Positions 36,967 through 44,304 of a stretch of DNA of 64,000 bases are shown in pieces. A model generated the notes under the pieces. It saw only the letters and a list, made by a program, of their open reading frames with translations, made no database searches and had not been told where the DNA came from. Numbering within the stretch: the stretch's first letter is position 1; each line of letters starts with the position of its first letter. Source of the stretch: Frateuria flava (GTDB lineage Bacteria > Pseudomonadota > Gammaproteobacteria > Xanthomonadales > Rhodanobacteraceae); assembly GCF_017837635.1 (NCBI RefSeq), contig NZ_JAGJRS010000021.1, positions 274,024 through 338,023 on the forward strand, read 5' to 3'. The translations under genes and the position numbers were made by a program.

Positions 36967-37476
36967 ATGCCGCGCCTGCGCGTCACCACCGGCCTGAGTT
37001 TCATCGCCCTGCTGATCGGCATCGCCGGCACCGACGGGCTGAGCGGCTTCACCGATGACTGGACCGGCCCGCCGCCACGCGCGGCGGCGCACGTGGTGCC
37101 GCGGCTGCAGCGTGCGCCGGTCCGCCATCGCTCGCATGCCGCCCCGCGCGTGGTGGGCGCGCTGCCCGAACCGGTGACGCATCCGGCAGCGAAGGCGCCC
37201 GTGGAACTGGTCCCGCTCGACACCCCGCCCGGCCCCTCGGCCTGGGCGGCGCTGCGCGGCCATCTCGATGGCCGCGTGTTGCTCGATATCGCCACTGACG
37301 GCAGTGGTCGGGTGACGTCCGCCGGCGTCGCACGGTCCAGTGGCGACCCGGTGCTCGATGCACATGCGCTGGCGACCGTGCGCGGCTGGCGCTTCGCCGT
37401 GCCGGCAGGCGAAAACGGCGTGCGCGGCGAACTGCCGATGCGCTTCGACAGCCGCGCCCCGGGCACTCCGCCGTAG
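36967..37476 (+). CDS. Small TonB C-terminal-domain protein
   Basis: A 169-residue protein with an N-terminal hydrophobic segment (about 9-24), a Pro/Ala/His-rich linker and a C-terminal TonB-like fold: 'DGRVLLDIATDGSGRVTSAGVARSSGDPVLDAHALATVRGWRF'. The 'G-W-R-F' end is the usual hallmark of this fold. It may be anchored in the inner membrane and reach into the periplasm. There is no exbB/exbD nearby, so a role as a true energy transducer is unsupported. It starts 17 bases after the thiolase stop. Confidence 0.7.
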   Translation: MPRLRVTTGLSFIALLIGIAGTDGLSGFTDDWTGPPPRAAAHVVPRLQRAPVRHRSHAAPRVVGALPEPVTHPAAKAPVELVPLDTPPGPSAWAALRGHLDGRVLLDIATDGSGRVTSAGVARSSGDPVLDAHALATVRGWRFAVPAGENGVRGELPMRFDSRAPGTPP

Positions 37477-37920
37477 ACCGCTCCCCGATTGCTCCGATCC
37501 TAAGGGGAGAGCCTGCTCCCCGTCCGCCCGGGCTTTCCTCGCGGCCTGGCTCGTCTGCCGCGGGCTTCCGATCGCCTGTCGGCGCCCGGCAGCTGAGGCG
37601 AGAGGACTGGCGGGCTTGTGTGCGTGAGAGCCGCACCTGGCTCCCTCTCCCCTCCGGGGAGAGGGTTGGGGTGAGGGGCCGGGGCTCGCGGGATGGCCTC
37701 CTGTTCCAGGGATGCGCTGGTTGTCGCTCTTGCGTGGCCCCTCCGCGACCTGGCTCGTCTGCCGCGGGCTTCCGATCGCCTGTCGGCGCCCGGAAGCGCT
37801 TCGCACTCGGCCAGCAAAGGCACCAAAAGGCAACGCAACAACGACAACCCGATCTCACGGTGGGAAACGCCCCCGCGAGGCTCGCCCCCCTCGCCCCGGG
37901 TGCAGACAAGGAGCAAGAGG
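37477..37920. repeat. 444-bp intergenic region of stacked repeats
   Basis: No gene is supported. It contains an identical 45-bp direct repeat (37545-37589 and 37749-37793), a CCCTCTCCCC/GGGGAGAGGG palindrome with tail (37640-37692) between the two copies, and an A-rich stretch (37814-37850, 'AAAGGCACCAAAAGGCAACG'). Short open frames here are translations of repeat DNA. Confidence 0.65.
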
Positions 37921-39819
37921 TTACAGAATCCCGCTTGCGCTCGAGCCGAAGGCAGTGATCAAGCGGGTGTAGATCAGCTTTGGCGACAGCGCCACATCGG
38001 GGAAATCCCCCACCGGTTCGTAGCAGCTGTAGAACGCCGGGTCGCCTGGCTGCATCGGCGCGCAGCCGGCCTTGAGCTGGTAGCTGGTGGCGTAGCGGTA
38101 GGGCCAGAAGTCGAACAGCGGCAGGCTTTCGGACAAGTCGCCGATGGCCTGGTTGAGCTTGGTCAGCACCGGCACCACCGGCCGCCGCGGGGCGATGACC
38201 CAGGCGTTCTGCGGCTGCGTATCGCGCAGGATCGAGCGGCGCAACTGCTCGGCGAAGCGCCGGTCGTAGACGATCACGCCGGCCTCGGTGTTGTAGTGGT
38301 CCGAGCGCGGGTCGAAATTGTGCGAGCCGACCATTGCGAAGCGGTCGTCCACCACAATCGACTTGGCATGCAGGGCAAAGCGCCGGCCCTCGCTCACCAG
38401 TGGCGCGGGGCGCTGGCTGCTGCCGTGGCTGCCGAGCAGGCCGTGGCTTTCGGTACCCACGTAGCGTTGCGAGGCGTCATGCGCCGGGTCGCCGCTGGCG
38501 TGCTCGCCCTCGCCGATCCATTCCAGACTGGCGCGCGCGTTGGCCGCGGCCGGATCGGCGGCGTGCGGCTTCAATTCGTAGATCTCGAAGCCGTAGTCCT
38601 TGAGATAGCGCTTGCGGTGCTTGTAGGACACCGCATAGACCGCGAAGGCGTCGGTGGAAGCGAGCGAATTGGTCGACACCACGATGCGCGGCGGCGGAGT
38701 TTCCTGGTGCAGGCGCTCGAAGATGCGCCGCGCGCGCCGGCTCAACACCAGGTAAGGCGTCTGCAGCACCACCTCGTGGCGCGCCGCGCCGACCATCTGC
38801 ATGACATGGGCGGTGAACTGGCGCGCCTGCCGTCGCAGCGGCTGGTCGGTCTTGGCTGGCAGGTCGCTGAAGAAATCCACCGCGCCGGTTTCGAGGCTGT
38901 CGGCCAGCACGTGGGCGCGCAGCCATGCCGCATCGCCGGCCTCCTGCTCGACCCGGTAGACGCGTTGCGGGTGTTCGTATGCCGGTGCGGGCCAGCCCGG
39001 GGCCGCCGGGTGGTCGAGGATGTGCCGGTTGACGTCGCGCAGGTGGGTCAGCGGCACCGAGCGCTTGTGTCGCCAGAACAGCGCGAAGCTGCGGGCCATC
39101 GCCTGCGCGGCCGGGCCTCCCACCAGCACGTCGCGATCGACGTAGTCGAAGTCGTCGTCCCAGTCGAAGTAGCGGTCCTGGTAGTTGCGCCCGCCGGTGA
39201 TGCCGATGGTGTCGTCCACCAGCATCACCTTGTTGTGCATGCGCTGGTTGAACTTGAAGAAGCAGCAGGCGATGCCCGCGGCCCACTCCAGCGGCGAGGT
39301 GCTCGCCTCGTGGAAGGTCGGGTTGTACAGCCGCACCTTGAGGTTGCGGCTGGCCCGGGCGAGCCGGTCGAGCAGGGCGACGTCGCCAAAGGAGGACAGC
39401 TGGTCGGCCAGAATGCGCACCTGCACGCCGCGGCGCGCGGCGCGCACCAGTTCGTCCAGCACCAGCTGACCGACGTCGTCCTGATCCCAGATGTAAGTCT
39501 GCACGTCGATCGAGCGGCGGGCGCCGCGGATCAGGTCCAGCCGCGCCACCAGCGCCGGCTCGCTGTCATCGAGCAACGCCACCCGATGGCGCGGGTTGGC
39601 AGGCGTGGAGGCGGCCAGTGCCTGCCGCGCCGCGTCGAGCAGGGGCGAGGGCTGGGCGCAGTGGTCGGCGCGGTCGCACGCGGAGGCGGCCGGCGCGGTG
39701 GCCGCGACCACGGCGTCGGCGCGGCGGATCTGCGCACGCGGGAGCGTGCAGCCATCGAGCAGTGCGGTGGCGGCGAACAGGACGAGAAGGGCAAGGTGGC
39801 GCAGCGACATGGCGCGCAT
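37921..39819 (-). CDS. Phospholipase D / cardiolipin synthase family lipoprotein
   Basis: A 632-residue protein with an N-terminal lipobox (ALLDGC, Cys about residue 24). It carries two HKD catalytic motifs: 'MHNKVMLVDDTIGITGGRN' in the first half and 'LHAKSIVVDDRFAMVGSHN' in the second, with typical 'DVQTYIWDQDDVG' and 'VVLQTPYLVLS' strands. Such proteins transfer phosphatidyl groups (ClsC-like synthesis of cardiolipin) or hydrolyse phospholipids. Lipid anchoring in the envelope is unusual compared with cytoplasmic-membrane Cls enzymes but known in this PLD group. The start may be 39819 or 39810. Confidence 0.87.
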   Translation of the reverse strand: MRAMSLRHLALLVLFAATALLDGCTLPRAQIRRADAVVAATAPAASACDRADHCAQPSPLLDAARQALAASTPANPRHRVALLDDSEPALVARLDLIRGARRSIDVQTYIWDQDDVGQLVLDELVRAARRGVQVRILADQLSSFGDVALLDRLARASRNLKVRLYNPTFHEASTSPLEWAAGIACCFFKFNQRMHNKVMLVDDTIGITGGRNYQDRYFDWDDDFDYVDRDVLVGGPAAQAMARSFALFWRHKRSVPLTHLRDVNRHILDHPAAPGWPAPAYEHPQRVYRVEQEAGDAAWLRAHVLADSLETGAVDFFSDLPAKTDQPLRRQARQFTAHVMQMVGAARHEVVLQTPYLVLSRRARRIFERLHQETPPPRIVVSTNSLASTDAFAVYAVSYKHRKRYLKDYGFEIYELKPHAADPAAANARASLEWIGEGEHASGDPAHDASQRYVGTESHGLLGSHGSSQRPAPLVSEGRRFALHAKSIVVDDRFAMVGSHNFDPRSDHYNTEAGVIVYDRRFAEQLRRSILRDTQPQNAWVIAPRRPVVPVLTKLNQAIGDLSESLPLFDFWPYRYATSYQLKAGCAPMQPGDPAFYSCYEPVGDFPDVALSPKLIYTRLITAFGSSASGIL

Positions 39820-39885
39820 GATACGGGGCTCGCCGTGTAGGTCGAGGTCGTCGTGGCCCGCCGGTCGGCGGACGAGCTGGCGCAC

Positions 39886-40440
39886 TCAGTCGGGCGCGCG
39901 CGCGATAGCGATCGCCAGCGCCAGTTGCACGTGGTCGGACAGCACGGCGCGATGCACGGTCATGCCGAAATCGCTGCGTCTGAGTTCCCCGCGGGCCTCG
40001 ATCGTGCAGGCATCGGCGGTGCAGTGCGCCGGTAGCAGCTCGAAGCGCACCGGTCGAGTCACGCCGCGCACGGTGAGTTGGCCGTCCAGCGCGCCGCCGC
40101 TATCGAGCGCACGACGCGACACCGGCATGGAGACGAAATGCAGGATCGGGTATTGCGCGGCGTCGAAGAACTCCTCGTCGAGGACCCAGCGGCGAAGCCG
40201 TGGCGATTCCATCGACAGGCTGTCCAGCGCGATGCGCGCATCGACTACCACGCGGTCGCCCGCCTGCGGCTCGACCGTGCCGCTGATCGTCTCGAAACGT
40301 CCGTGGACCGTATGCAGCCAGAGCAGGCGCACGCCGAAGTCGACGTGCGAGGGAGGGCTCTGGATATGCCACACGTGCGATGGCGAGGCGTGTGCGGTGA
40401 ATGCCACGGCCAGCAACGCGGCGGCGACGTGCAGGCGCAT
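39886..40440 (-). CDS. Secreted YceI family protein
   Basis: A 184-residue exported protein (signal peptide 'MRLHVAAALLAVAFTAHA'). The mature lipocalin-like barrel matches YceI: 'SHVDFGVRLLWLHTVHGRF', 'SLSMESPRLRRWVLDEEFFDAAQYP', 'GQLTVRGVTRPVRFEL'. Family members bind isoprenoid chains such as polyprenyl compounds in the periplasm. Its ATG overlaps the TGA of sixA by 4 bases, so the genes are coupled in a parA-like/sixA/yceI operon. Confidence 0.87.
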   Translation of the reverse strand: MRLHVAAALLAVAFTAHASPSHVWHIQSPPSHVDFGVRLLWLHTVHGRFETISGTVEPQAGDRVVVDARIALDSLSMESPRLRRWVLDEEFFDAAQYPILHFVSMPVSRRALDSGGALDGQLTVRGVTRPVRFELLPAHCTADACTIEARGELRRSDFGMTVHRAVLSDHVQLALAIAIARAPD

Positions 40441-40913
40441 CAGGGCGACCAGAATGCATCCAGCCGTGCGTTGCCCGGCTCCAGCGCTCCCTGCAGGTGC
40501 AGCACCGCCAGACCGCCGGGGGGCATGCCGCGGAATTCGTCCGAACGGCCCTCTACCAGCAGCGCGACCAGCCGCTCGATGCCCGGGTTGTGCCCGACCA
40601 GCATCACGCAGCGCGCATCGGCGTGCTGGTCGAGCAGGGCCAGCAGCTCGCCGGGCGTGGCCTCGTAGATCTCGCCGGCCACGCCGACCGGCGCGTCCGG
40701 CGTCAACGCGCGCATCGCCAATTCCGCCGTACGGCAGGTACGCAGGGCGGGCGAGCACAGCACCCGGTCCGGACGCGCGCCGTGGGAGGCAAGCCAGCGG
40801 CCGGCCGCCAGCGCCTCCTGCTCGCCGCGCGGGCTGAGCGAGCGGTCGTGGTCATCGCCACCGCCGGCCGCGGGGTTGGCTTCGGCGTGTCGCAACAGAA
40901 TCAGTTCCTGCAT
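40440..40913 (-). CDS. sixA: Phosphohistidine phosphatase SixA
   Basis: A 157-residue member of the histidine-phosphatase superfamily. The catalytic RHG-type motif is 'LILLRHAEAN' (His about residue 8), with 'RSLSPRGEQEA', 'CSPALRTCRTAE' and the second His in 'VMLVGHNPGIERL'. SixA removes phosphate from histidine in phosphotransfer proteins such as nitrogen-PTS NPr. A TGAGG ribosome site overlapping the upstream stop precedes ATG 40913. It overlaps yceI downstream. Confidence 0.88.
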   Translation of the reverse strand: MQELILLRHAEANPAAGGGDDHDRSLSPRGEQEALAAGRWLASHGARPDRVLCSPALRTCRTAELAMRALTPDAPVGVAGEIYEATPGELLALLDQHADARCVMLVGHNPGIERLVALLVEGRSDEFRGMPPGGLAVLHLQGALEPGNARLDAFWSP

Positions 40914-40921
40914 GGCAATCC

Positions 40922-41551
40922 TCATTGTTGGCGCTTGAGCCAGCGCAGCAGCGGCAGCCAGTCCTGCTGCTGGCTGCGCACCTGTTCGGAGTGATAGTCG
41001 AAGATGCCCTTGCCCAGTGACGTGAGCAGTACGTAAGCCTGGCTGTCACGCAACTCGGCGATGACCGGAAAGGCGGAGGATTCGGCCAGTTGCGCCAGCG
41101 CGTCCTGGCTGGCGTGGGTCCAGGGCTTGAGGCGGTTGCCGATCAGCGCCACGGGCAGCTTGCCGCGCCTGATCCGCGGCACGGTGGCGAGCTGGTCGAG
41201 GAAGCCGAGCGTGGCGTGCAGATCGAACGAAGAGGGCAACACCGGCACCAGTACCGCGTTGGCGGCCTCGAGGAGCGGTTCGAGCTCGCGCCCGGTGCTG
41301 CCGGCCGGCGTGTCGATCAGCACGCGCTCGGTATCCGGTGGCAGCTTGTGCAGGCCACGACGGCCCTCCAGCCCGAGCACGCCCGGCATGCCCTCGGGCC
41401 GCAGCGTGGCCCAGCGATAGCTCGAGCCCTGGCGATCGGTATCGACGATCGCCGTGCGCTTGCCTTCCTGTGCCCAGTGCGAGGCCAGTTGCGTGACCAG
41501 CGTGCTCTTGCCGCAACCGCCTTTGCTGCATGCCACCAGCACCGTCAGCAT
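40922..41551 (-). CDS. Orphan ParA family ATPase
   Basis: A 209-residue ParA/MinD-type ATPase. The deviant Walker A motif is 'KGGCGKSTLVTQLA' (signature Lys at residue 10), with 'AIVDTDRQGSS' and 'VLIDTPAGS' as Walker A' and B. It is short and has no helix-turn-helix N-terminus and no parB next to it, so it is not a plasmid or chromosome partition pair. Such orphan ParA proteins position other cargo (chemoreceptors, carboxysomes, pili). The three overlapping or near-overlapping genes parA-sixA-yceI are co-transcribed. Cargo unknown. Confidence 0.85.
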   Translation of the reverse strand: MLTVLVACSKGGCGKSTLVTQLASHWAQEGKRTAIVDTDRQGSSYRWATLRPEGMPGVLGLEGRRGLHKLPPDTERVLIDTPAGSTGRELEPLLEAANAVLVPVLPSSFDLHATLGFLDQLATVPRIRRGKLPVALIGNRLKPWTHASQDALAQLAESSAFPVIAELRDSQAYVLLTSLGKGIFDYHSEQVRSQQQDWLPLLRWLKRQQ

Positions 41552-41599
41552 CGGACTGCCCCTGTTCGCCAAAGGTTGGGGCAAGGGTAGCTTGTGGAC

Positions 41600-41624
41600 G
41601 GGGAACGGGGAACGGGGAACGGGG
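41600..41624. repeat. Tandem heptamer (GGGGAAC), 3.6 copies
   Basis: Three full copies of GGGGAAC plus GGGG stand at 41600-41624, about 50 bases upstream of the parA-like start on that gene's upstream side. No other simple repeat of this kind was seen in the window. Confidence 0.8.
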
Positions 41625-41650
41625 CCGGTCGCGCCCCGGGTCCGGGCGTT

Positions 41651-42712
41651 TTAGCGTCGGGTGCGCTCGGCACTCCCGGTACGGGTTTCCCCGTTCTTTG
41701 CCGAATGCGGCGTCCAGTCGGCCGGGGCCGTGATCGACACGCCGGCATCGCGCAGCGCCGCCAGCATCAGGCTCATTTCGGTGCCGCCGTGGCGGGCGAG
41801 CGACAGCAGGTGTTGGGCCTGGGCCCTGTCGGCCTGTGCCTTCGCGGCGAGCCGGGTGAACTGCTGCACCTGCCAGACGAGGTCGCGTCGCTCGCGCTGG
41901 GCGTGTTCGCGCTCGCCCTCGTCAGCGGCGAGCACTTCGCGCAGATGCAGGCCGAGCGAGCGTGCCAGCGGGCTGGAGGCCCATTCCAGCGTCTTGCCGA
42001 GCTGGCGGCAATCGGCGGCCAGTGCCTGATCCTCACCGGCCGCCTCGCAGAGTTCCGCGGTGGCCTGTAGTCCCGGCTGCGGCTGCGCCCCGGCGATGCC
42101 GAACACGATCATTGCCTGCACCCCGGCGGCGCCTGCGCCGGCCTGCGGATCGAGGGTGGCTTCCGGGGGCGGCAGCGTGCTCACGCCATGGGCCAGCGCC
42201 TGCAGGCTGGTGCCGGTGTAGTCGTCGTAGAGCTTGGCCCGGGCCGCCTGGGCGAGGTCGGTGCGGGCGTCGTCGTGCTTGCCGTTGTGCAGGTCCTGGC
42301 CGAGTTTGAGCAGCCACACGGCGGCGTTGTCGGGGGTTTGCGCGACCAGCGCGGCGAGGGCGTCGGCGTTGGGGCAGGCGTCGGCCTTCGCATCGCAGTC
42401 GGCCAGTTGGACCCAGCGTTCGGCCGGACCATGCCCGGGCGCGGCCACGGCGCGTTCGATGAGGCTGTGGAAGTCGTTCCATTTGGGCTGCTCGGGCAGT
42501 GGTCGTGCGAGCAGCGCGGCACCGAGCAGGGGCAGCGCATCGGCACGCGGCGCCAGCACGCTGACCAGGTCGCGCTGGAAGGCGATCAGCGCCTTGGTGC
42601 GTGCTTGCTGCGCCGAAGCGGCCTTGGGCTGCTTCGCCAGCGCGGGCGAAGCGGCGATGCCGGCGCCGATCGTGCAGATCAGGGCAAGGGCGAGTTGACG
42701 CAGTCCCGGCAT
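41651..42712 (-). CDS. Secreted hypothetical protein
   Basis: A 353-residue exported protein of unknown function. A clear signal peptide ('LALALICTIGAGIAASPALA', cleavage about residue 26) leads into a mostly alpha-helical, alanine-rich mature part with several cysteines ('LADCDAKADACPN', 'ELCEAAGEDQALAADCRQL'), which could form disulphides. Repeated helical units of about 35-40 residues suggest a TPR-like build, but no consensus repeat is clear. An AAGGAGAA ribosome site precedes ATG 42712. It may be transcribed with the parA-sixA-yceI genes 100 bases downstream. Confidence 0.65.
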   Translation of the reverse strand: MPGLRQLALALICTIGAGIAASPALAKQPKAASAQQARTKALIAFQRDLVSVLAPRADALPLLGAALLARPLPEQPKWNDFHSLIERAVAAPGHGPAERWVQLADCDAKADACPNADALAALVAQTPDNAAVWLLKLGQDLHNGKHDDARTDLAQAARAKLYDDYTGTSLQALAHGVSTLPPPEATLDPQAGAGAAGVQAMIVFGIAGAQPQPGLQATAELCEAAGEDQALAADCRQLGKTLEWASSPLARSLGLHLREVLAADEGEREHAQRERRDLVWQVQQFTRLAAKAQADRAQAQHLLSLARHGGTEMSLMLAALRDAGVSITAPADWTPHSAKNGETRTGSAERTRR

Positions 42713-42875
42713 CGCGTTCTCCTTGGAGCCAAATGAAGCGGCAGCATAGCCGGCAAGGATTAAGCCAGCCTGATCCGCCGGTCGACGCGATGCGCACGGG
42801 CGGGTGGGGATGGTTAGCATGGTCGCTTCCCCGACGCGCGCTTGCGTGCACCGTCGCAACGACCGGAGAGATGCC

Positions 42876-43076
42876 GTGAATCAGTTTTCCAGTTTGGCCG
42901 ACGCCCAGGCCGCGCCGTGGTTCGTCGGCTGGGGCACGCTGGCGCTGATCAATGCCGGCCTGGCCCAGGGCAAGAACCGCAGCGGCCTGCTGTGGTTCCT
43001 GCTGTCGCTGGTGCTCGGGCCGATCGCCACGCTGGTGCTGGTGCTGCTGCCGAAGGTGCGGCAGAAGATGTTTTGA
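42876..43076 (+). CDS. Small two-segment membrane protein
   Basis: A 66-residue protein, GTG start with GGAGAG five to seven bases upstream. It has a moderately hydrophobic first segment ('WFVGWGTLALINAGLAQG') and a strong second helix ('GLLWFLLSLVLGPIATLVLVLLPK') with a basic tail. This small hydrophobic type is common in Xanthomonadales but has no known role. It is flanked downstream by the long palindrome at 43095. Confidence 0.65.
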   Translation: MNQFSSLADAQAAPWFVGWGTLALINAGLAQGKNRSGLLWFLLSLVLGPIATLVLVLLPKVRQKMF

Positions 43077-43094
43077 GCCGCGCGCCCGCTTTTC

Positions 43095-43170
43095 GTAGGA
43101 GCCCACTTGTGGGCGATACCGTGGCTCTGATCCATCAACAGAACAGCATCGCCCACAAGTGGGCTCCTAC
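43095..43170. repeat. Long paired REP: GTAGGAGCCCACTTGTGGGC ... inverted copy
   Basis: The 23 bases from 43095 (GTAGGAGCCCACTTGTGGGC then GAT) recur exactly in reverse complement ending at 43170, with 30 bases between. Each arm itself contains the hairpin GCCCACTTGTGGGC. It sits between a small plus-strand gene and the end of convergent speE. This is the cleanest copy of the family also seen at 11178 and 26501. Confidence 0.85.
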
Positions 43171-43190
43171 AGGGGCTCGCGGTGGTGGGC

Positions 43191-44042
43191 TTACTCGCCC
43201 AGCGACTCGCGCATGAATTCCGGCTGCGCCAGCGCCGCGCGATGGGTGTCGGCGTTGTAGTAGCGGGTCGGGAAACCCTTGCTGATCGCGCCGCGCTCGC
43301 GGAAGCCGGACAGGTCCGCGCCCTTGCGCGCCATCGTGCAGCTCCACCAGCCGGTCGGGTAGCACGGCTGCGGGAAGGTCAGCGTCTTGACCGCGCCGAA
43401 GCCGGAGGTGCGCATCGCCGAGCGCATCGACTTGATCAGGTCCAGGTGCGCCAGCGGCGATTCGCTTTGCTGCACCAGGATGCCGCCGTGGCGCAGCGCC
43501 TTGTGGCAGCTGGCGTAGAAGGCGGCGTTGAACAGGCCCTCGGCCGGTCCGACCGGGTCGGTCGAGTCGACGATGATCAGGTCCAGCGAGTCGGGCTCGG
43601 CCTCGGCCATGTACTTGATGCCATCGATGAACAGCAGCTCGGCACGCGGATCGCCGTTGGACTCGCACAGCTCGGGGAAGTACTGCTCGGCCAGGCGCGT
43701 GACGCGTTCGTCGATCTCCACCTGCGCGGCGTGCTCGACTTCCTCGTGCTTGAGCACTTCGCGCAGCGTGCCGCAGTCACCGCCGCCGATGATCACCACG
43801 CGCTTGGCGCGCGCATGGGTGAACAGCGCCGGGTGGGTCATCATCTCGTGGTAGAGGAAGTTGTCGCGGCTGGTCAGCATCACGCAGCCGTCGATCACCA
43901 TCAGGTTGCCCCAGTCGGTGGTCTGGTAGATCTCGATGGTCTGGAACGGGGTCTTCTCCGCATGCAGCAGCTTTTCCACCCGGAAGCCGATGGAAGAGCC
44001 GGAGGCCTGGTGGGCTTCGGTGAACCAGCTGAGTTGCGACAT
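43191..44042 (-). CDS. speE: Spermidine synthase (polyamine aminopropyltransferase)
   Basis: A 283-residue cytoplasmic enzyme that transfers an aminopropyl group from decarboxylated S-adenosylmethionine to putrescine. Family motifs: 'LMVIDGCVMLTSRDNFLYHEMMTH', the nucleotide-binding 'VVIIGGGDCGTLREVLKH', 'VEIDERVTRLAEQYFPEL', the catalytic Asp region 'LDLIIVDSTDPVGPAEGLF', and 'QSESPLAH'. ATG 44042 follows an AGGA site; an in-frame ATG at 44057 is less likely. It is divergent from speA, which feeds the pathway via agmatine. Confidence 0.95.
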   Translation of the reverse strand: MSQLSWFTEAHQASGSSIGFRVEKLLHAEKTPFQTIEIYQTTDWGNLMVIDGCVMLTSRDNFLYHEMMTHPALFTHARAKRVVIIGGGDCGTLREVLKHEEVEHAAQVEIDERVTRLAEQYFPELCESNGDPRAELLFIDGIKYMAEAEPDSLDLIIVDSTDPVGPAEGLFNAAFYASCHKALRHGGILVQQSESPLAHLDLIKSMRSAMRTSGFGAVKTLTFPQPCYPTGWWSCTMARKGADLSGFRERGAISKGFPTRYYNADTHRAALAQPEFMRESLGE

Positions 44043-44078
44043 GGTGCTGTCCTGCATGGGGAGACGTGAAAAGGAGCG

Positions 44079-44151
44079 GCATTGTAGCGGCAACCGTGCG
44101 CACGCAATGTGCGCGTTGACCCCCTGTTGCCGCCGGCCGCCGCTACAATGC
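44079..44151. promoter_or_regulatory. Mirror-image promoter elements of divergent speE and speA
   Basis: The 13-bp sequence GCATTGTAGCGGC (44079-44091) recurs as its exact reverse complement GCCGCTACAATGC at 44139-44151. Each holds a TACAAT -10-like hexamer pointing outward: 44081-44086 toward speE, 44144-44149 toward speA. GCGGCAAC (44087-44094) and GTTGCCGC (44126-44133) add a second matched pair. -35 boxes are not clear (a TTGACC at 44116 is 22 bases from the speA hexamer). Confidence 0.5.
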
Positions 44152-44304
44152 GGCCCCGGGTGGCCACCAGCCGCCCACGAAGCCTGACCGGCCCCGCGGC
44201 GTGCGAGGCTTCCGGCCGGCAGGCCTTCCGCTCGATCGAGCAATGCGTCAAGGCTCGCCGCTGCGACGTGCATGGATCCGTTTGCCTCGAAGGAGACCCT
44301 TGCC

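Noticed and set aside
37500..37916. Minus-strand open frame with repeated LPGADRRSEARGRRA segments, looking like a repeat protein
   Set aside because: The two segments are translations of the 45-bp direct repeat in a non-coding gap; there is no ribosome site and the rest is translation of the palindromic repeat.
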